Assembly (NCBI GenBank): GCA_964498755.1
Contig: CAZCIB010000015.1
Location: 1 to 48,567 of the forward strand
DNA length: 48,567 bases
Source of the DNA: RZZS01 sp964498755
GTDB taxonomy: Bacteria; Pseudomonadota; Alphaproteobacteria; Micavibrionales; Micavibrionaceae
Direction of reading: 5' to 3'
A model generated the notes under the pieces. It searched no databases. It saw only the letters and a program-made list of their open reading frames with translations, and was not told the origin of the DNA. Below, in pieces: positions 15,522 through 23,704 of the stretch (positions are counted from its first letter, which is position 1; every line of letters starts with the position of its first letter). The translations under genes and the position numbers were made by a program.

Positions 15522-15839
15522 TTAAACTCCCGTTCCGACGTCGATCGTCTGGCCCTCTTCAAGCCTGATGATCGCTTTTTTCTGGTCGCTGCGGCGACCG
15601 GCCACGCCACGGAAGCGCTTGTTCTTGCCTTTCAGGATCGTCGTGTTCACGCCTTTGACTTTCACTTCAAAGAGCGTTTCCACGGCCTGCTTGATCCGCG
15701 CCTTGTCGGCCCAGAGCGGCACCTTGAACGTCACCTGCCCGTGTTCCGAGCCGAGCGTCGCCTTTTCCGTCACATGCGGCGCGGTGATGATTTCGTACAT
15801 CCATTCCTGCGCTGCGGGTTTTTTCTCTGCTTTTGCCAT
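15522..15839 (-). CDS. rplW: 50S ribosomal protein L23
   Basis: L23 at the tunnel exit is the docking site of trigger factor and SRP. The 105-residue product has the segments APHVTEKATLGSEHGQVTF, KQAVETLFEVKVKGVNT and RFRGVAGRRSDQKKAI. A 145-base spacer with palindromic element C lies between it and rplD, where most genomes have a gap of a few bases or an overlap. Confidence 0.97.
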   Translation of the reverse strand: MAKAEKKPAAQEWMYEIITAPHVTEKATLGSEHGQVTFKVPLWADKARIKQAVETLFEVKVKGVNTTILKGKNKRFRGVAGRRSDQKKAIIRLEEGQTIDVGTGV

Positions 15840-15857
15840 TTGTCGCTTCGCTCCTTC

Positions 15858-15987
15858 AGTTGCGAGTTGCGGGTTACGAGTTGCGAGAAAATCCCGGTTA
15901 CCTCTCTGCCCGTGCTTTAATTATTTCAACTCGCTTCCTGTTTCCTCTCTATCTTTCTCGTAACTCGCTACTCGCTTCTCGCAACTA
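15858..15987. repeat. Palindromic tandem-repeat element C in the rplD-rplW spacer
   Basis: The arms 15858-15888 and 15956-15986 are inverted repeats made of units AGTTGCG, GGTTACG and AGTAGCG, with matching outer ends AGTTGCGAG / CTCGCAACT. The loop core 15909-15935 (CCGTGCTTTAATTATTTC, then AACTCGCT) is related to that of element B. On the coding strand it begins TTGCGAG right after the rplD stop TAG (15985-15987). Confidence 0.82.
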
Positions 15988-16608
15988 GCCCTTCAGCCTC
16001 TCCGTCAAATCATTCACTGCCTCTTTCGTCAGCACCAGCGTATCGCGGCGGATGATGTCATAAACGTTCGCGCCTTGCGAGGGCAGCACATCAATGCGCG
16101 GCAGGTTCGCGGTCGCGCGCGCGAAATTCGCGTCGATTTCCCTGCCGCCGACAATCAGCGCGCTGTCAATGCCGAAGCCCTTCATGGCCAGCGCCATCGG
16201 CTTGGTTTTGTGCTCCTTGGCTTTCGCATCGTCCAGAATGATCAGCTTGCCGTTCCTGGCTTTCTGCGAGAGCGCAACACGCATCCCAAGAGCACGAACT
16301 TTCTTGGGCAGGTCGGTCGCATGGCTGCGGACCACAGGCCCGAAGACAATTCCGCCGCCACGGTCCTGCGGGCGCTTGACGTTTCCTGCGCGGGCGCGGC
16401 CTGTGCCTTTTTGCTTCCAGGGCTTCTGGTTCGTGCCGTGAACCTCGGACATGCCCTTGGTCTTGTGCGTCCCGGCGCGACGCTTGGCAAGCTGCCAGTT
16501 CACCACGCGATGCAGGATATCGTCACGTATATCGACGCCAAAAACATCCTTGTCGAGCGTGATTTCGCCGACATCCTTCTGTTCCAGATTTTTAACCGCG
16601 AGTTTCAT
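15985..16608 (-). CDS. rplD: 50S ribosomal protein L4
   Basis: L4 reaches into the exit tunnel and, in enterobacteria, represses the S10 operon by leader binding. The 207-residue protein has the tunnel-loop region GTNQKPWKQKGTGRARAGNV, GGGIVFGPVVRSHATDLPKK and the late segment LIVGGREIDANFARATANLP. An extra 70-residue gene separates it from rplC, and its stop codon abuts palindromic element C. Confidence 0.97.
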   Translation of the reverse strand: MKLAVKNLEQKDVGEITLDKDVFGVDIRDDILHRVVNWQLAKRRAGTHKTKGMSEVHGTNQKPWKQKGTGRARAGNVKRPQDRGGGIVFGPVVRSHATDLPKKVRALGMRVALSQKARNGKLIILDDAKAKEHKTKPMALAMKGFGIDSALIVGGREIDANFARATANLPRIDVLPSQGANVYDIIRRDTLVLTKEAVNDLTERLKG

Positions 16609-16613
16609 TTTTT

Positions 16614-16826
16614 CTAACCTCTGTTCGGTCCTACAATCAGTTCTTTATAATCTCCACCTTTATGAACCAAAAGATTTTCACCTTTTCTTTTGGCTTCCGC
16701 TGCCCGATCTGCAAGGCCCAGAGCGATTTCTACAGCCTCAGCATCGGTTGCCGCACCAAATGCTCCTTTAATGCTGTTTAAAGCAGCCCTTACTTTCGGG
16801 GTGTTGTCCGGATCCAAATAAATCAT
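16614..16826 (-). CDS. Small protein inserted between rplC and rplD, antitoxin-like by pattern
   Basis: The 70-residue protein begins three bases after the rplC stop and ends five before rplD, so it is translated from the S10-operon mRNA; no good Shine-Dalgarno is present and coupling to rplC is likely. The pattern ATDAEAVEIALGLADRAAEA followed by KGENLLVHKGGDYKELIV resembles small ribbon-helix-helix antitoxin-type proteins that pair a helix with a terminal beta segment. No toxin gene is adjacent. Its base composition is a little more AT-rich than the neighbours. The family assignment is tentative; gene reality rests on tight packing and a clean reading frame. Confidence 0.65.
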   Translation of the reverse strand: MIYLDPDNTPKVRAALNSIKGAFGAATDAEAVEIALGLADRAAEAKRKGENLLVHKGGDYKELIVGPNRG

Positions 16827-16829
16827 GGC

Positions 16830-17762
16830 CTAGTCTTTCTTCTCTTCGTCTGTATTCTCTTCAGCTTTTGCCTCTTCTGCCTGTGGCTCTTCTTTCGCTT
16901 CCTCTGTAGGCGCAGCCTCGGCTTCTTCGGATTTCGCGTCTTCCGCCGGGGCCTCTTCTTTTACTTCTTCAGCCGACGCGGCTTCTTCCGGGGCTTCAGC
17001 GACTTGATCTTCCGCCTGCGCTTCCGGCGTTTCCTGTTCGTCCGCAGCCGCCTCTTCAGACGTGTCCTGTTCCGGCGCGGCGTCTTTCTTTTCAATCAAC
17101 TTGGCCGGGAGAGGCAAGCCTTCCGGCGCAGGTTTCTTGACCGCGTCAAAGACGGTAACCCAGCCGCCTTTCGCGCCCGGCACGGCGCCGCGCACGAGGA
17201 TCAGATTGTCTTCCTCGTCAACCGCGACGACTTCGAGGTTTTGCGTCGTGACTGTTTCATCGCCCATATGTCCGGCCATTTTCTTGCCCTTGAACACGCG
17301 GGATGGATCCTGGCACTGACCGGTCGAGCCGTGCGAGCGGTGGGAAACCGACACGCCGTGCGAGGCGCGAAGCCCGCCGAAATTATGGCGCTTCATGCCG
17401 CCGGCAAAACCTTTACCAATAGAGGTGCCGCGCACGTCAACGAATTGTCCGGGGAGGAAATGGGCGGCGCTCAGTTCTGCGCCAATGTCTACGATATTTT
17501 CAGGGGAGATGCGGAATTCCGCGAGTTTTTTCCGGGGCTCGACTTTCGCCTTGGCGAAGTGGCCGCGATTGGCCTTGGACGTGCGCTTGACCTTGGCCGC
17601 ACCCGCGCCAAGCTGCAGCGCGGTATAACCGTCTTTCTCGTCCGTGCGCACGGCCACGACCTGACAGCCGTCTACCTTCAGAACGGTCACGGGCACATGC
17701 TGACCGTCGTCGTTAAACACGCGGGTCATGCCTTCTTTTCTAGCGATCAGTCCGGTTCTCAT
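16830..17762 (-). CDS. rplC: 50S ribosomal protein L3 with long acidic C-terminal tail
   Basis: L3 is an early-assembly protein reaching the peptidyl-transferase centre. The core (about residues 1-225) starts MRTGLIARKEGMTRVFNDDG and includes GKGFAGGMKRHNFGGLRASH and GHMGDETVTTQNLEVV. After GWVTVFDAVKKPAP a tail of roughly 85 residues follows, composed almost only of E, A, P, D, K, Q and T, ending in EEKKD. At 310 residues it is about 100 longer than E. coli L3. Two extra small genes flank it (16614-16826 and 17775-18095). Confidence 0.96.
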   Translation of the reverse strand: MRTGLIARKEGMTRVFNDDGQHVPVTVLKVDGCQVVAVRTDEKDGYTALQLGAGAAKVKRTSKANRGHFAKAKVEPRKKLAEFRISPENIVDIGAELSAAHFLPGQFVDVRGTSIGKGFAGGMKRHNFGGLRASHGVSVSHRSHGSTGQCQDPSRVFKGKKMAGHMGDETVTTQNLEVVAVDEEDNLILVRGAVPGAKGGWVTVFDAVKKPAPEGLPLPAKLIEKKDAAPEQDTSEEAAADEQETPEAQAEDQVAEAPEEAASAEEVKEEAPAEDAKSEEAEAAPTEEAKEEPQAEEAKAEENTDEEKKD

Positions 17763-17774
17763 TTTAATCTTTCC

Positions 17775-18095
17775 CTATAGTTCTTTCACAGCAACAGGCT
17801 GAACATTCATCTTCCTACAAAGCTTCACATACAAAGACCGCGCGTTGTTGAACCTGTCCCGAAGCACCGGTGCCATCAATCCTTGTTCAACGGCGCTCTC
17901 GAACTGAGGCGCCAACGCTTGGAAGGTCGTCCCAATTGTTTCCAGACCTTCTGGCTTCTGTTCATCACCGAACGCCGTATCAAACAATCCCTGAACAGCA
18001 CTTTCGTAGCTTTCTATAACCGGTCCCACCTCATCATCGACGAACGCAAGAGGCCAGCGCACATTCAAAACATCTTTGTAAACACTGTCCGTCAT
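17775..18095 (-). CDS. Unknown 106-residue protein inserted between rpsJ and rplC
   Basis: I do not recognise this protein. It lies in the S10 operon, 15 bases after rpsJ and 12 before rplC, so it must be transcribed with them. It is acidic in the first half (FVDDEVGPVIESYESAVQG) and mostly helical by pattern, with no membrane segment. The C-terminal part is more basic (RFNNARSLYVKLCRKMNV). Its base composition is lower in GC than the ribosomal genes around it, which suggests later insertion. Genes at this site are very rare in the S10 operon, so it deserves a family search. Confidence 0.7.
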   Translation of the reverse strand: MTDSVYKDVLNVRWPLAFVDDEVGPVIESYESAVQGLFDTAFGDEQKPEGLETIGTTFQALAPQFESAVEQGLMAPVLRDRFNNARSLYVKLCRKMNVQPVAVKEL

Positions 18096-18110
18096 TAACT
18101 AAATCCTCGT

Positions 18111-18440
18111 TTAAGCTGCCGCCGCCATGCCGCCGATTTTAATGGACACGTCAACGCCCGCAGCGAGATCGAGCTTCATCAGGGCGTCAATCGTCTGCGG
18201 GGTCGGATCGACAATGTCGATCAGGCGTTTATGGGTGCGCATTTCAAACTGTTCCATCGACTTTTTATCGATGTGCGGGGAGCGCAGAACGGTAAAGCGC
18301 TCGCGCCGCGTCGGAAGCGGAACGGGGCCGCGGACCCGCGCGCCTGTGCGCTTTGCCGTGCCGACAATCTCTGCCGTGGCGCCATCCAGCACGCGGTGGT
18401 CGAAAGCTTTCAAGGTTATGCGTATCGTCTGCGTATCCAT
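18111..18440 (-). CDS. rpsJ: 30S ribosomal protein S10
   Basis: S10 is a head protein that also partners NusB in transcription antitermination. The 109-residue product has IRITLKAFDHRVLDGATAEI, GPVPLPTRRERFTVLRSPH and MRTHKRLIDIVDPTPQTIDA. It is a few residues longer than usual at the C-terminus (GMAAAA). It is the first gene of the S10 operon, with its own promoter and a terminator-like hairpin in a leader of about 160 bases. Confidence 0.98.
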   Translation of the reverse strand: MDTQTIRITLKAFDHRVLDGATAEIVGTAKRTGARVRGPVPLPTRRERFTVLRSPHIDKKSMEQFEMRTHKRLIDIVDPTPQTIDALMKLDLAAGVDVSIKIGGMAAAA

Positions 18441-18447
18441 ACCTGTG

Positions 18448-18478
18448 TATCCAGTATCCAGTTAACAGTTTCCAGTTT
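18448..18478. repeat. Short tandem array in the rpsJ leader
   Basis: Imperfect 7-9 base units (TATCCAG, TATCCAG, TTAACAG, TTTCCAG) follow each other directly upstream of the rpsJ start. They resemble one arm of the palindromic elements elsewhere in the window. No full inverted partner is present; only a short GGTTGTCCAATAACCGG stem lies near 18517-18536. Confidence 0.5.
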
Positions 18479-18540
18479 TTACAAACGGCGTTCGCCCCGT
18501 TCAATGCGTATCCTATTCGGTTGTCCAATAACCGGCTTTT

Positions 18541-18572
18541 TTAAAAGAAAAACCCGCGCTTCGCGGCACGGG
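18541..18572 (-). terminator. Terminator-like hairpin in the S10 operon leader (possible attenuator)
   Basis: On the - strand, CCCGTGCCGCGAAGCGCGGG (18572-18553) forms a GC-rich stem and is followed by TTTTTCTTTT (18552-18543). It lies after the predicted S10-operon promoter (18603-18632) and about 100 bases before rpsJ, so transcription must read through it. By analogy with L4-controlled attenuation of the E. coli S10 leader it may be regulatory; it could instead end read-through from an upstream transcript. Confidence 0.6.
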
Positions 18573-18602
18573 AAATCCTTGCCTTATTCCTTGTTGAGCG
18601 TG

Positions 18603-18632
18603 AATAAACACCATTCACATGGCCTCTGTCAA
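18603..18632 (-). promoter_or_regulatory. Predicted S10 operon promoter
   Basis: On the - strand, TTGACA (18632-18627) and TTTATT (18608-18603) are separated by 18 bases. It is the best promoter match in the 650-base gap between tuf and rpsJ. The start of transcription would be about 18597, giving a leader of roughly 160 bases. Confidence 0.6.
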
Positions 18633-18650
18633 GGAAAATTCCACACATTT

Positions 18651-18670
18651 CCTCTCCCTTCAGGTAGAGG
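18651..18670. repeat. CCTCTCCCTTCAGG-type palindrome
   Basis: CCTCTCCCTTCAGGTAGAGG is an inverted repeat of a widespread intergenic type. Better-conserved copies (CCTCTCCCTGAAGGGAGAGG) are at 19000-19019 and 23597-23616. Confidence 0.5.
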
Positions 18671-18709
18671 ATACAAAGCTTTGCCTGCGCAGCAGGCATT
18701 AGCTGCAGT

Positions 18710-18916
18710 TATGGTCACTTGAATAAATAATGATCCGTTTTTGCGCCCGGATTTTCGTGTCAAAATTTTTAAACTACAGAGATCGCAGAGGGCGCAGAGT
18801 TTTTTAAAGAGCTCTAGTCTCTGCGTTCTCTGCGCGCTCTGTAGTTTTATAAATGCGCTGCGCGCAAACTCATAAAAGCCGGGGCGAGTGGCGTATTAAT
18901 TATTCAACCCCCTATA
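18710..18916 (+). mobile_element. 207-bp MITE-like element, copy 1
   Basis: This stretch is the same length as, and closely similar in reverse orientation to, 36240-36446. Its ends are inverted repeats (TATGGTCACTTGAATAA on the left; the right end reads TATAGGGGGTTGAATAA on the other strand), and both ends begin with TA, as for IS630/Tc1-mariner-type elements. The interior holds a hairpin whose arms are 8-base units of the CGCAGAGA type (18773-18800 and 18819-18846), then GCGCTGCGCGC and a conserved AAAAGCCGG. No gene is inside. The bases from 18633 to 18709 hold only a short palindrome. Confidence 0.8.
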
Positions 18917-18939
18917 GTGAGGGATATACGCGAAAGCCT

Positions 18940-19022
18940 CTTATCCCTTACCCGCTCAGCCGGGACTTTTCTTTACCAAGAAAATCCGGCCCTCGTCGCC
19001 CTCTCCCTGAAGGGAGAGGGAT
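18940..19022. repeat. Interspersed palindromes between tuf and the MITE
   Basis: This stretch contains CCCTCTCCCTGAAGGGAGAGGG (18999-19020), an almost perfect inverted repeat, preceded by CCGGGACTTTTCTTTACCAAG-like sequence with its own weak inverted partner. A related block is present at 23470-23620. It holds no gene. Confidence 0.55.
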
Positions 19023-19031
19023 TACTTTCGC

Positions 19032-19064
19032 AAAAAAAAGCCCGGGTCATTTTCTACCGGGCTC
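19032..19064 (-). terminator. Rho-independent terminator of tuf
   Basis: On the - strand, after the tuf stop, AGCCCGGT and ACCCGGGCT pair around an AGAAAATG loop, followed by TTTTTTT (19039-19032). Position and U-tract fit an intrinsic terminator that closes the rpsL-rpsG-fusA-tuf transcript before the S10 operon. Confidence 0.85.
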
Positions 19065-19089
19065 TTTTAAAAATTTAATTCGTTACCGC

Positions 19090-20268
<1,179 letters not shown>

Positions 20269-20301
20269 TTTCTCCTTTTCCTTCTCTCTCCATTTGAGTG
20301 T

Positions 20302-22407
20302 TTAAGCCATCTTTGCCTTTACTTCTTCCGCCACGTTCGCAGGGACCGGCGCGTAGTGGTCGAACTGCATCGTGTATTGCGCACGTCCCTGGCTCATCGA
20401 CCGCAGCGTGTTGATGTACCCGAACATGCTTGCGAGCGGCACCATCGCGTCAACCACTTTCGCGTTACCACGGTCGCCCATCGCGCTGATCTGACCGCGG
20501 CGGCTGTTGAGGTCGCCGATAATGTCGCCCATATATTCCTCCGGCGTGACGACTTCAACCTTCATCATCGGCTCAAGCAGCTGTGGCCCTGCCTTCGCGA
20601 CAGCCTCTTTATAGGCCGCTTTCGCCGCGATCTCGAAGGCCATAACGCTTGAGTCGACATCGTGGTAAGCGCCGTCAGTCAGGCGCACCTTGAAGTCCAC
20701 CAGCGGAAATCCCGCGATAATACCGGTTTCTTTTGAGAGTTCAAGGCCTTTTTGAACGCCGGGGATATATTCTTTCGGCACGACGCCGCCGACGATTTCA
20801 CTTTCAAACGTGAAGCCTTCGCCCGGCTCGGCGGGCTCGAACACCAGGTTGATGCGCGCAAACTGGCCGGAACCGCCGGTCTGCTTTTTGTGCGTGTAAT
20901 CTACTTCAGCCGTCTTGGTAATGGTCTCGCGGTAGGCCACCTGCGGCGCGCCGATATTCGCGTCAACCTTGAATTCACGTTTCATGCGGTCAACCAGAAT
21001 ATCAAGGTGGAGCTCGCCCATGCCTTTCATGATCGTCTGACCGCTCTCGTGATCGACGGAAACCTGGAAGGACGGATCTTCCGCCGCAAGCCTTTGCAGG
21101 GCCAGAGACATTTTCTCTTGGTCAGCCTTGGATTTCGGCTCCACGGCGATCTCGATAACCGGGTCCGGGAATTCCATACGTTCGAGAACAATCGGCTTCG
21201 CCGGATCGCAAAGCGTATCGCCCGTCGTCGTCTCTTTCAGACCAACAAACGCAACGATATCACCGGCCATGACTTCCTTGACTTCCTCGCGGCTGTTCGA
21301 ATGCATGAGCAGCATACGGCCCACGCGCTCGCGCTTACTTTTCACGGAATTCATGACGTAGGAGCCGGACTGCATCGTTCCGGAGTAAACCCGGGCGAAA
21401 GTCAGCGAACCGACAAACGGGTCGTTCATGATCTTGAACGCAAGCGCGGAGAACGGCGCCTCGTCATCGCAGGGACGCGAGTCATCCTCGTCGGAATCAA
21501 CCTTTTTCCCGTGAACGGCGCCGACGTCGACCGGCGACGGCAGGTAATCCACGACTGCGTCAAGCATCGGCTGAACGCCCTTGTTTTTAAACGCGCTGCC
21601 GCAGATCATCGGGATGATCTTGAAGTCAATCACGCCCTTGCGGATGCATTTTTTAAGCGTGGCGACGTCGGGCTCGTTGCCCTCAAGATAGGCTTCCATG
21701 GCCTCGTCGTCCATCTCGACCGCGCGTTCAATCAGCTTTTCGCGGTATTCCTGCGCTTTATCAAGCAGGTCCGCCGGGATTTCCTCGTCCTGGAACGTGG
21801 CGCCGAGCGACTCGGAATTCCAAATAATCGCCTTCATGCGCAGGAGATCGATAACGCCTGCGAAATCGCTCTCCTCGCCAATCGGAAGCTGAAGCACCAG
21901 CGGCTCGAAACCGAGACGGTCAATGACGCTTTTCTCGCAGTCATAGAAATTTGCGCCGATCTTGTCCATTTTGTTGGCGAAGATAATCCGCGGCACTTTA
22001 TATTTATCGGCCTGGCGCCAGACGGTTTCCGTTTGCGGCTCGACGCCCTGGTTCCCATCGAGGACGCACACGGCCCCGTCCAGAACGCGCAAGCTCCGCT
22101 CGACTTCAATCGTGAAGTCGACGTGTCCCGGGGTATCGATAATGTTCAGCCGCAGTTTCTCGCCCGGCGCGGCGCCGTGTTCCGGCCCTTCCCAGAAACA
22201 TGTGGTGGCGGCGGAGGTAATAGTAATGCCGCGCTCCTGTTCCTGTTCCATCCAGTCCATCGTGGCCGCGCCGTCGTGGACCTCGCCGATCTTGTGGGAC
22301 TTGCCCGTGTAGTACAGGACGCGCTCGGTCGTCGTGGTCTTGCCGGCATCAATATGCGCCATGATGCCAAAGTTACGGTAACGTTCAATCGGGGTTTCGC
22401 GTGGCAT
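20302..22407 (-). CDS. fusA: Translation elongation factor G
   Basis: EF-G drives translocation and, with RRF, ribosome recycling. The 701-residue protein has P-loop AHIDAGKTTTTERVLYYTG, switch segment GITITSAATTC, DTPGHVDF, NKMDK and the domain IV-V segments HVDSSVMAFEIAAKAAY and GDRGNAKVVDAMVPL. Length is normal. Directly upstream of the start is an array of 14-base tandem repeats, and no clear Shine-Dalgarno sequence is visible, only a GAGACGAAAG purine run. Confidence 0.98.
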   Translation of the reverse strand: MPRETPIERYRNFGIMAHIDAGKTTTTERVLYYTGKSHKIGEVHDGAATMDWMEQEQERGITITSAATTCFWEGPEHGAAPGEKLRLNIIDTPGHVDFTIEVERSLRVLDGAVCVLDGNQGVEPQTETVWRQADKYKVPRIIFANKMDKIGANFYDCEKSVIDRLGFEPLVLQLPIGEESDFAGVIDLLRMKAIIWNSESLGATFQDEEIPADLLDKAQEYREKLIERAVEMDDEAMEAYLEGNEPDVATLKKCIRKGVIDFKIIPMICGSAFKNKGVQPMLDAVVDYLPSPVDVGAVHGKKVDSDEDDSRPCDDEAPFSALAFKIMNDPFVGSLTFARVYSGTMQSGSYVMNSVKSKRERVGRMLLMHSNSREEVKEVMAGDIVAFVGLKETTTGDTLCDPAKPIVLERMEFPDPVIEIAVEPKSKADQEKMSLALQRLAAEDPSFQVSVDHESGQTIMKGMGELHLDILVDRMKREFKVDANIGAPQVAYRETITKTAEVDYTHKKQTGGSGQFARINLVFEPAEPGEGFTFESEIVGGVVPKEYIPGVQKGLELSKETGIIAGFPLVDFKVRLTDGAYHDVDSSVMAFEIAAKAAYKEAVAKAGPQLLEPMMKVEVVTPEEYMGDIIGDLNSRRGQISAMGDRGNAKVVDAMVPLASMFGYINTLRSMSQGRAQYTMQFDHYAPVPANVAEEVKAKMA

Positions 22408-22417
22408 GTCTTTCGTC

Positions 22418-22463
22418 TCGGTTGTCTGTGTTCGGTTGTCGGTGTTCGGTTGTCGGCGTTCGG
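22418..22463. repeat. 14-bp tandem repeat array in the fusA leader
   Basis: Units TCGGTTGTCTGTGT (22418-22431), TCGGTTGTCGGTGT (22432-22445) and TCGGTTGTCGGCGT (22446-22459) follow each other, then a partial TCGG. The array ends ten bases from the fusA ATG, so it lies in the mRNA leader. It has no inverted partner nearby. Confidence 0.85.
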
Positions 22464-22482
22464 CTTACTGTCTGATTCCTGC

Positions 22483-22511
22483 TTTTAACCTGTTTGCGCT
22501 CTTTCGTGCAA
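22483..22511 (-). promoter_or_regulatory. Possible internal promoter for fusA
   Basis: On the - strand, TTGCAC (22511-22506) and TTAAAA (22488-22483) are separated by 17 bases, within the 200-base gap between the coiled-coil gene and fusA. About 24 bases upstream is the perfect inverted repeat GGAAACATTGTTTCC (22535-22549), which could be an operator. Confidence 0.4.
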
Positions 22512-22557
22512 CAATATGATGCGCGAGTCAATAGGGAAACAATGTTTCCAATACAAC

Positions 22558-22579
22558 AATCCCGGCATAAGCCGGGATT
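22558..22579. terminator. Possible terminator or REP palindrome after the coiled-coil gene
   Basis: AATCCCGGC and GCCGGGATT pair around a four-base loop. The U-tract is poor on both strands (GTTGTATT on the - strand, TTGAGC on the + strand). It may be a partial terminator between rpsG and fusA, or a member of the CCCGGC REP family. Confidence 0.4.
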
Positions 22580-22607
22580 TTGAGCTGGCCTGCATGCGCG
22601 AGACGAT

Positions 22608-22886
22608 CTATCCGTTATCGCCAATCCGATCTTCCAGACGCTTCAATTTTTCCTCAATCCGGTCGACCTTGAGATTTACGGTGTCTTTATAATCCTCATG
22701 CGCCCTGAGCAAATACATAATGCCCGTTACCTCGTTTTGCAGACCCCTTAGTTCCTTTGTCGTGTCCGCCTGTTGATGCTCAAGCCTTTTGACATTGTCG
22801 TTAATGCGCCCAAGCTCAAGCTTGACTTCCTGACGAAAATCCCTGACCGCCTCTATAATGGTTTTTTGAAAATCTTCGCTGTCCAT
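22608..22886 (-). CDS. Small coiled-coil protein between rpsG and fusA
   Basis: The 92-residue protein is almost entirely helical with heptad-like spacing of hydrophobic residues (IIEAVRDFRQEVKLELGRIN, LKVDRIEEKLKRLEDRIGD), so it probably forms a coiled-coil dimer or trimer. It has no signal peptide or membrane segment. It lies in the str operon 66 bases after rpsG and 200 before fusA, a place usually empty. The sequence TCTCTTGG-to-TAATTATAC upstream is AT-rich and could carry a weak promoter. I cannot assign a function; small coiled-coil proteins of this kind occur in phage and toxin-antitoxin neighbourhoods. Confidence 0.65.
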   Translation of the reverse strand: MDSEDFQKTIIEAVRDFRQEVKLELGRINDNVKRLEHQQADTTKELRGLQNEVTGIMYLLRAHEDYKDTVNLKVDRIEEKLKRLEDRIGDNG

Positions 22887-22952
22887 GCCTTAATTATACA
22901 CCTCTCTTGGTGAAATAGCGACAAGGCCATATTAGAGAAGAAAAGCCCGTCC

Positions 22953-23435
22953 TTACCACCGGTAATGCGCAAAGGCCCGGTTGGCTTCGGCCATTTTGTG
23001 GGTGTCGTCACGCTTTTTGGTCGAAGAGCCGCGATCGTTGGAAATATCCATCAGCTCCCCTGCGAGACGCTCGACCATCGTGTTTTCGGAACGCTTGCGC
23101 GCGGCGTCGATAATCCAGCGGATCGCAAGGGACTGGCGGCGCTCGGGGCGCACTTCCATCGGCACCTGGTACGTCGCGCCGCCGACGCGGCGGGAGCGGA
23201 CTTCCAGTTGCGGCTTAACTTTATCAATGCACTCGTGGAAAAACGCGAGAACGGCCTGATCGTCGCCGAGTTTGACTTTCTGGCGGATCAATTCCAGCGC
23301 GCCGTAGACGATGCGCTCGGCCGCCGACTTCTTGCCGTCAACCATCAACTGGTTAACGAAGCGCGTCAGGACCTTGTCCCCGAAACGCGGATCGGGGAGA
23401 ATTTCTCTTTTTTCTGCTCTGTGACGTCTGCTCAT
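22953..23435 (-). CDS. rpsG: 30S ribosomal protein S7
   Basis: S7 starts assembly of the small-subunit head and lines the E site; it represses the str operon in E. coli. The 160-residue product begins MSRRHRAEKREILPDPRFGD, then has VPMEVRPERRQSLAIRWII and DDTHKMAEANRAFAHYRW at the end. Usual length is 156. The gap to rpsL (269 bases) is far larger than usual and is filled with repeats. Confidence 0.98.
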   Translation of the reverse strand: MSRRHRAEKREILPDPRFGDKVLTRFVNQLMVDGKKSAAERIVYGALELIRQKVKLGDDQAVLAFFHECIDKVKPQLEVRSRRVGGATYQVPMEVRPERRQSLAIRWIIDAARKRSENTMVERLAGELMDISNDRGSSTKKRDDTHKMAEANRAFAHYRW

Positions 23436-23469
23436 TTTCTTTCCTTCTTCAAAACGTCTTCATCTTACA

Positions 23470-23690
23470 ACGTCATCCTCTTCCTTCAGGGAGAGGGCAA
23501 CGGAGCTTAGCTTCAAAGAAGCTTAGCGAAGTGGGTGAGGGAAAATATTTCCCGGCCTGTCCCTCACCACTGCGGCTAAAACCGCTTCGGCTTAAGCCTC
23601 GTTCCTCTCCCTGAAGGGAGAGGTTTTTTCTTTCCCGTCTCAACGAGATCCCGGCTTTCGCCGGGATGACGGATTTTTAAGCGGCGAAGC
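23470..23690. repeat. Repeat-filled spacer between rpsL and rpsG
   Basis: Four palindromic units lie side by side. CTTCAGGGAGAGGGCAACGG and related bases (23473-23563, with AAGCTTAGC inversions) are followed by the perfect CCTCTCCCTGAAGGGAGAGG (23597-23616) with a TTTTTT tail on the + strand, then GAGATCCCGGCTTTCGCCGG and its end GATGAC (23645-23670), and a hairpin TTTTTAAGCGGC/GCCGCTAACAAA (23673-23700). No gene is present. The GATCCCGGC unit is also found at 7337-7363. Confidence 0.7.
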
Positions 23691-23704
23691 CGCTAACAAA
23701 TCCG

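Noticed and set aside
18441..19089. Possible tRNA genes next to tuf
   Set aside because: No cloverleaf or TTCGANTC-type arm was found; the palindromes belong to repeats and the tuf terminator.
20752..22488. Open frame of 578 codons on the + strand opposite fusA
   Set aside because: It is antisense to EF-G throughout, with no start signals or family features.
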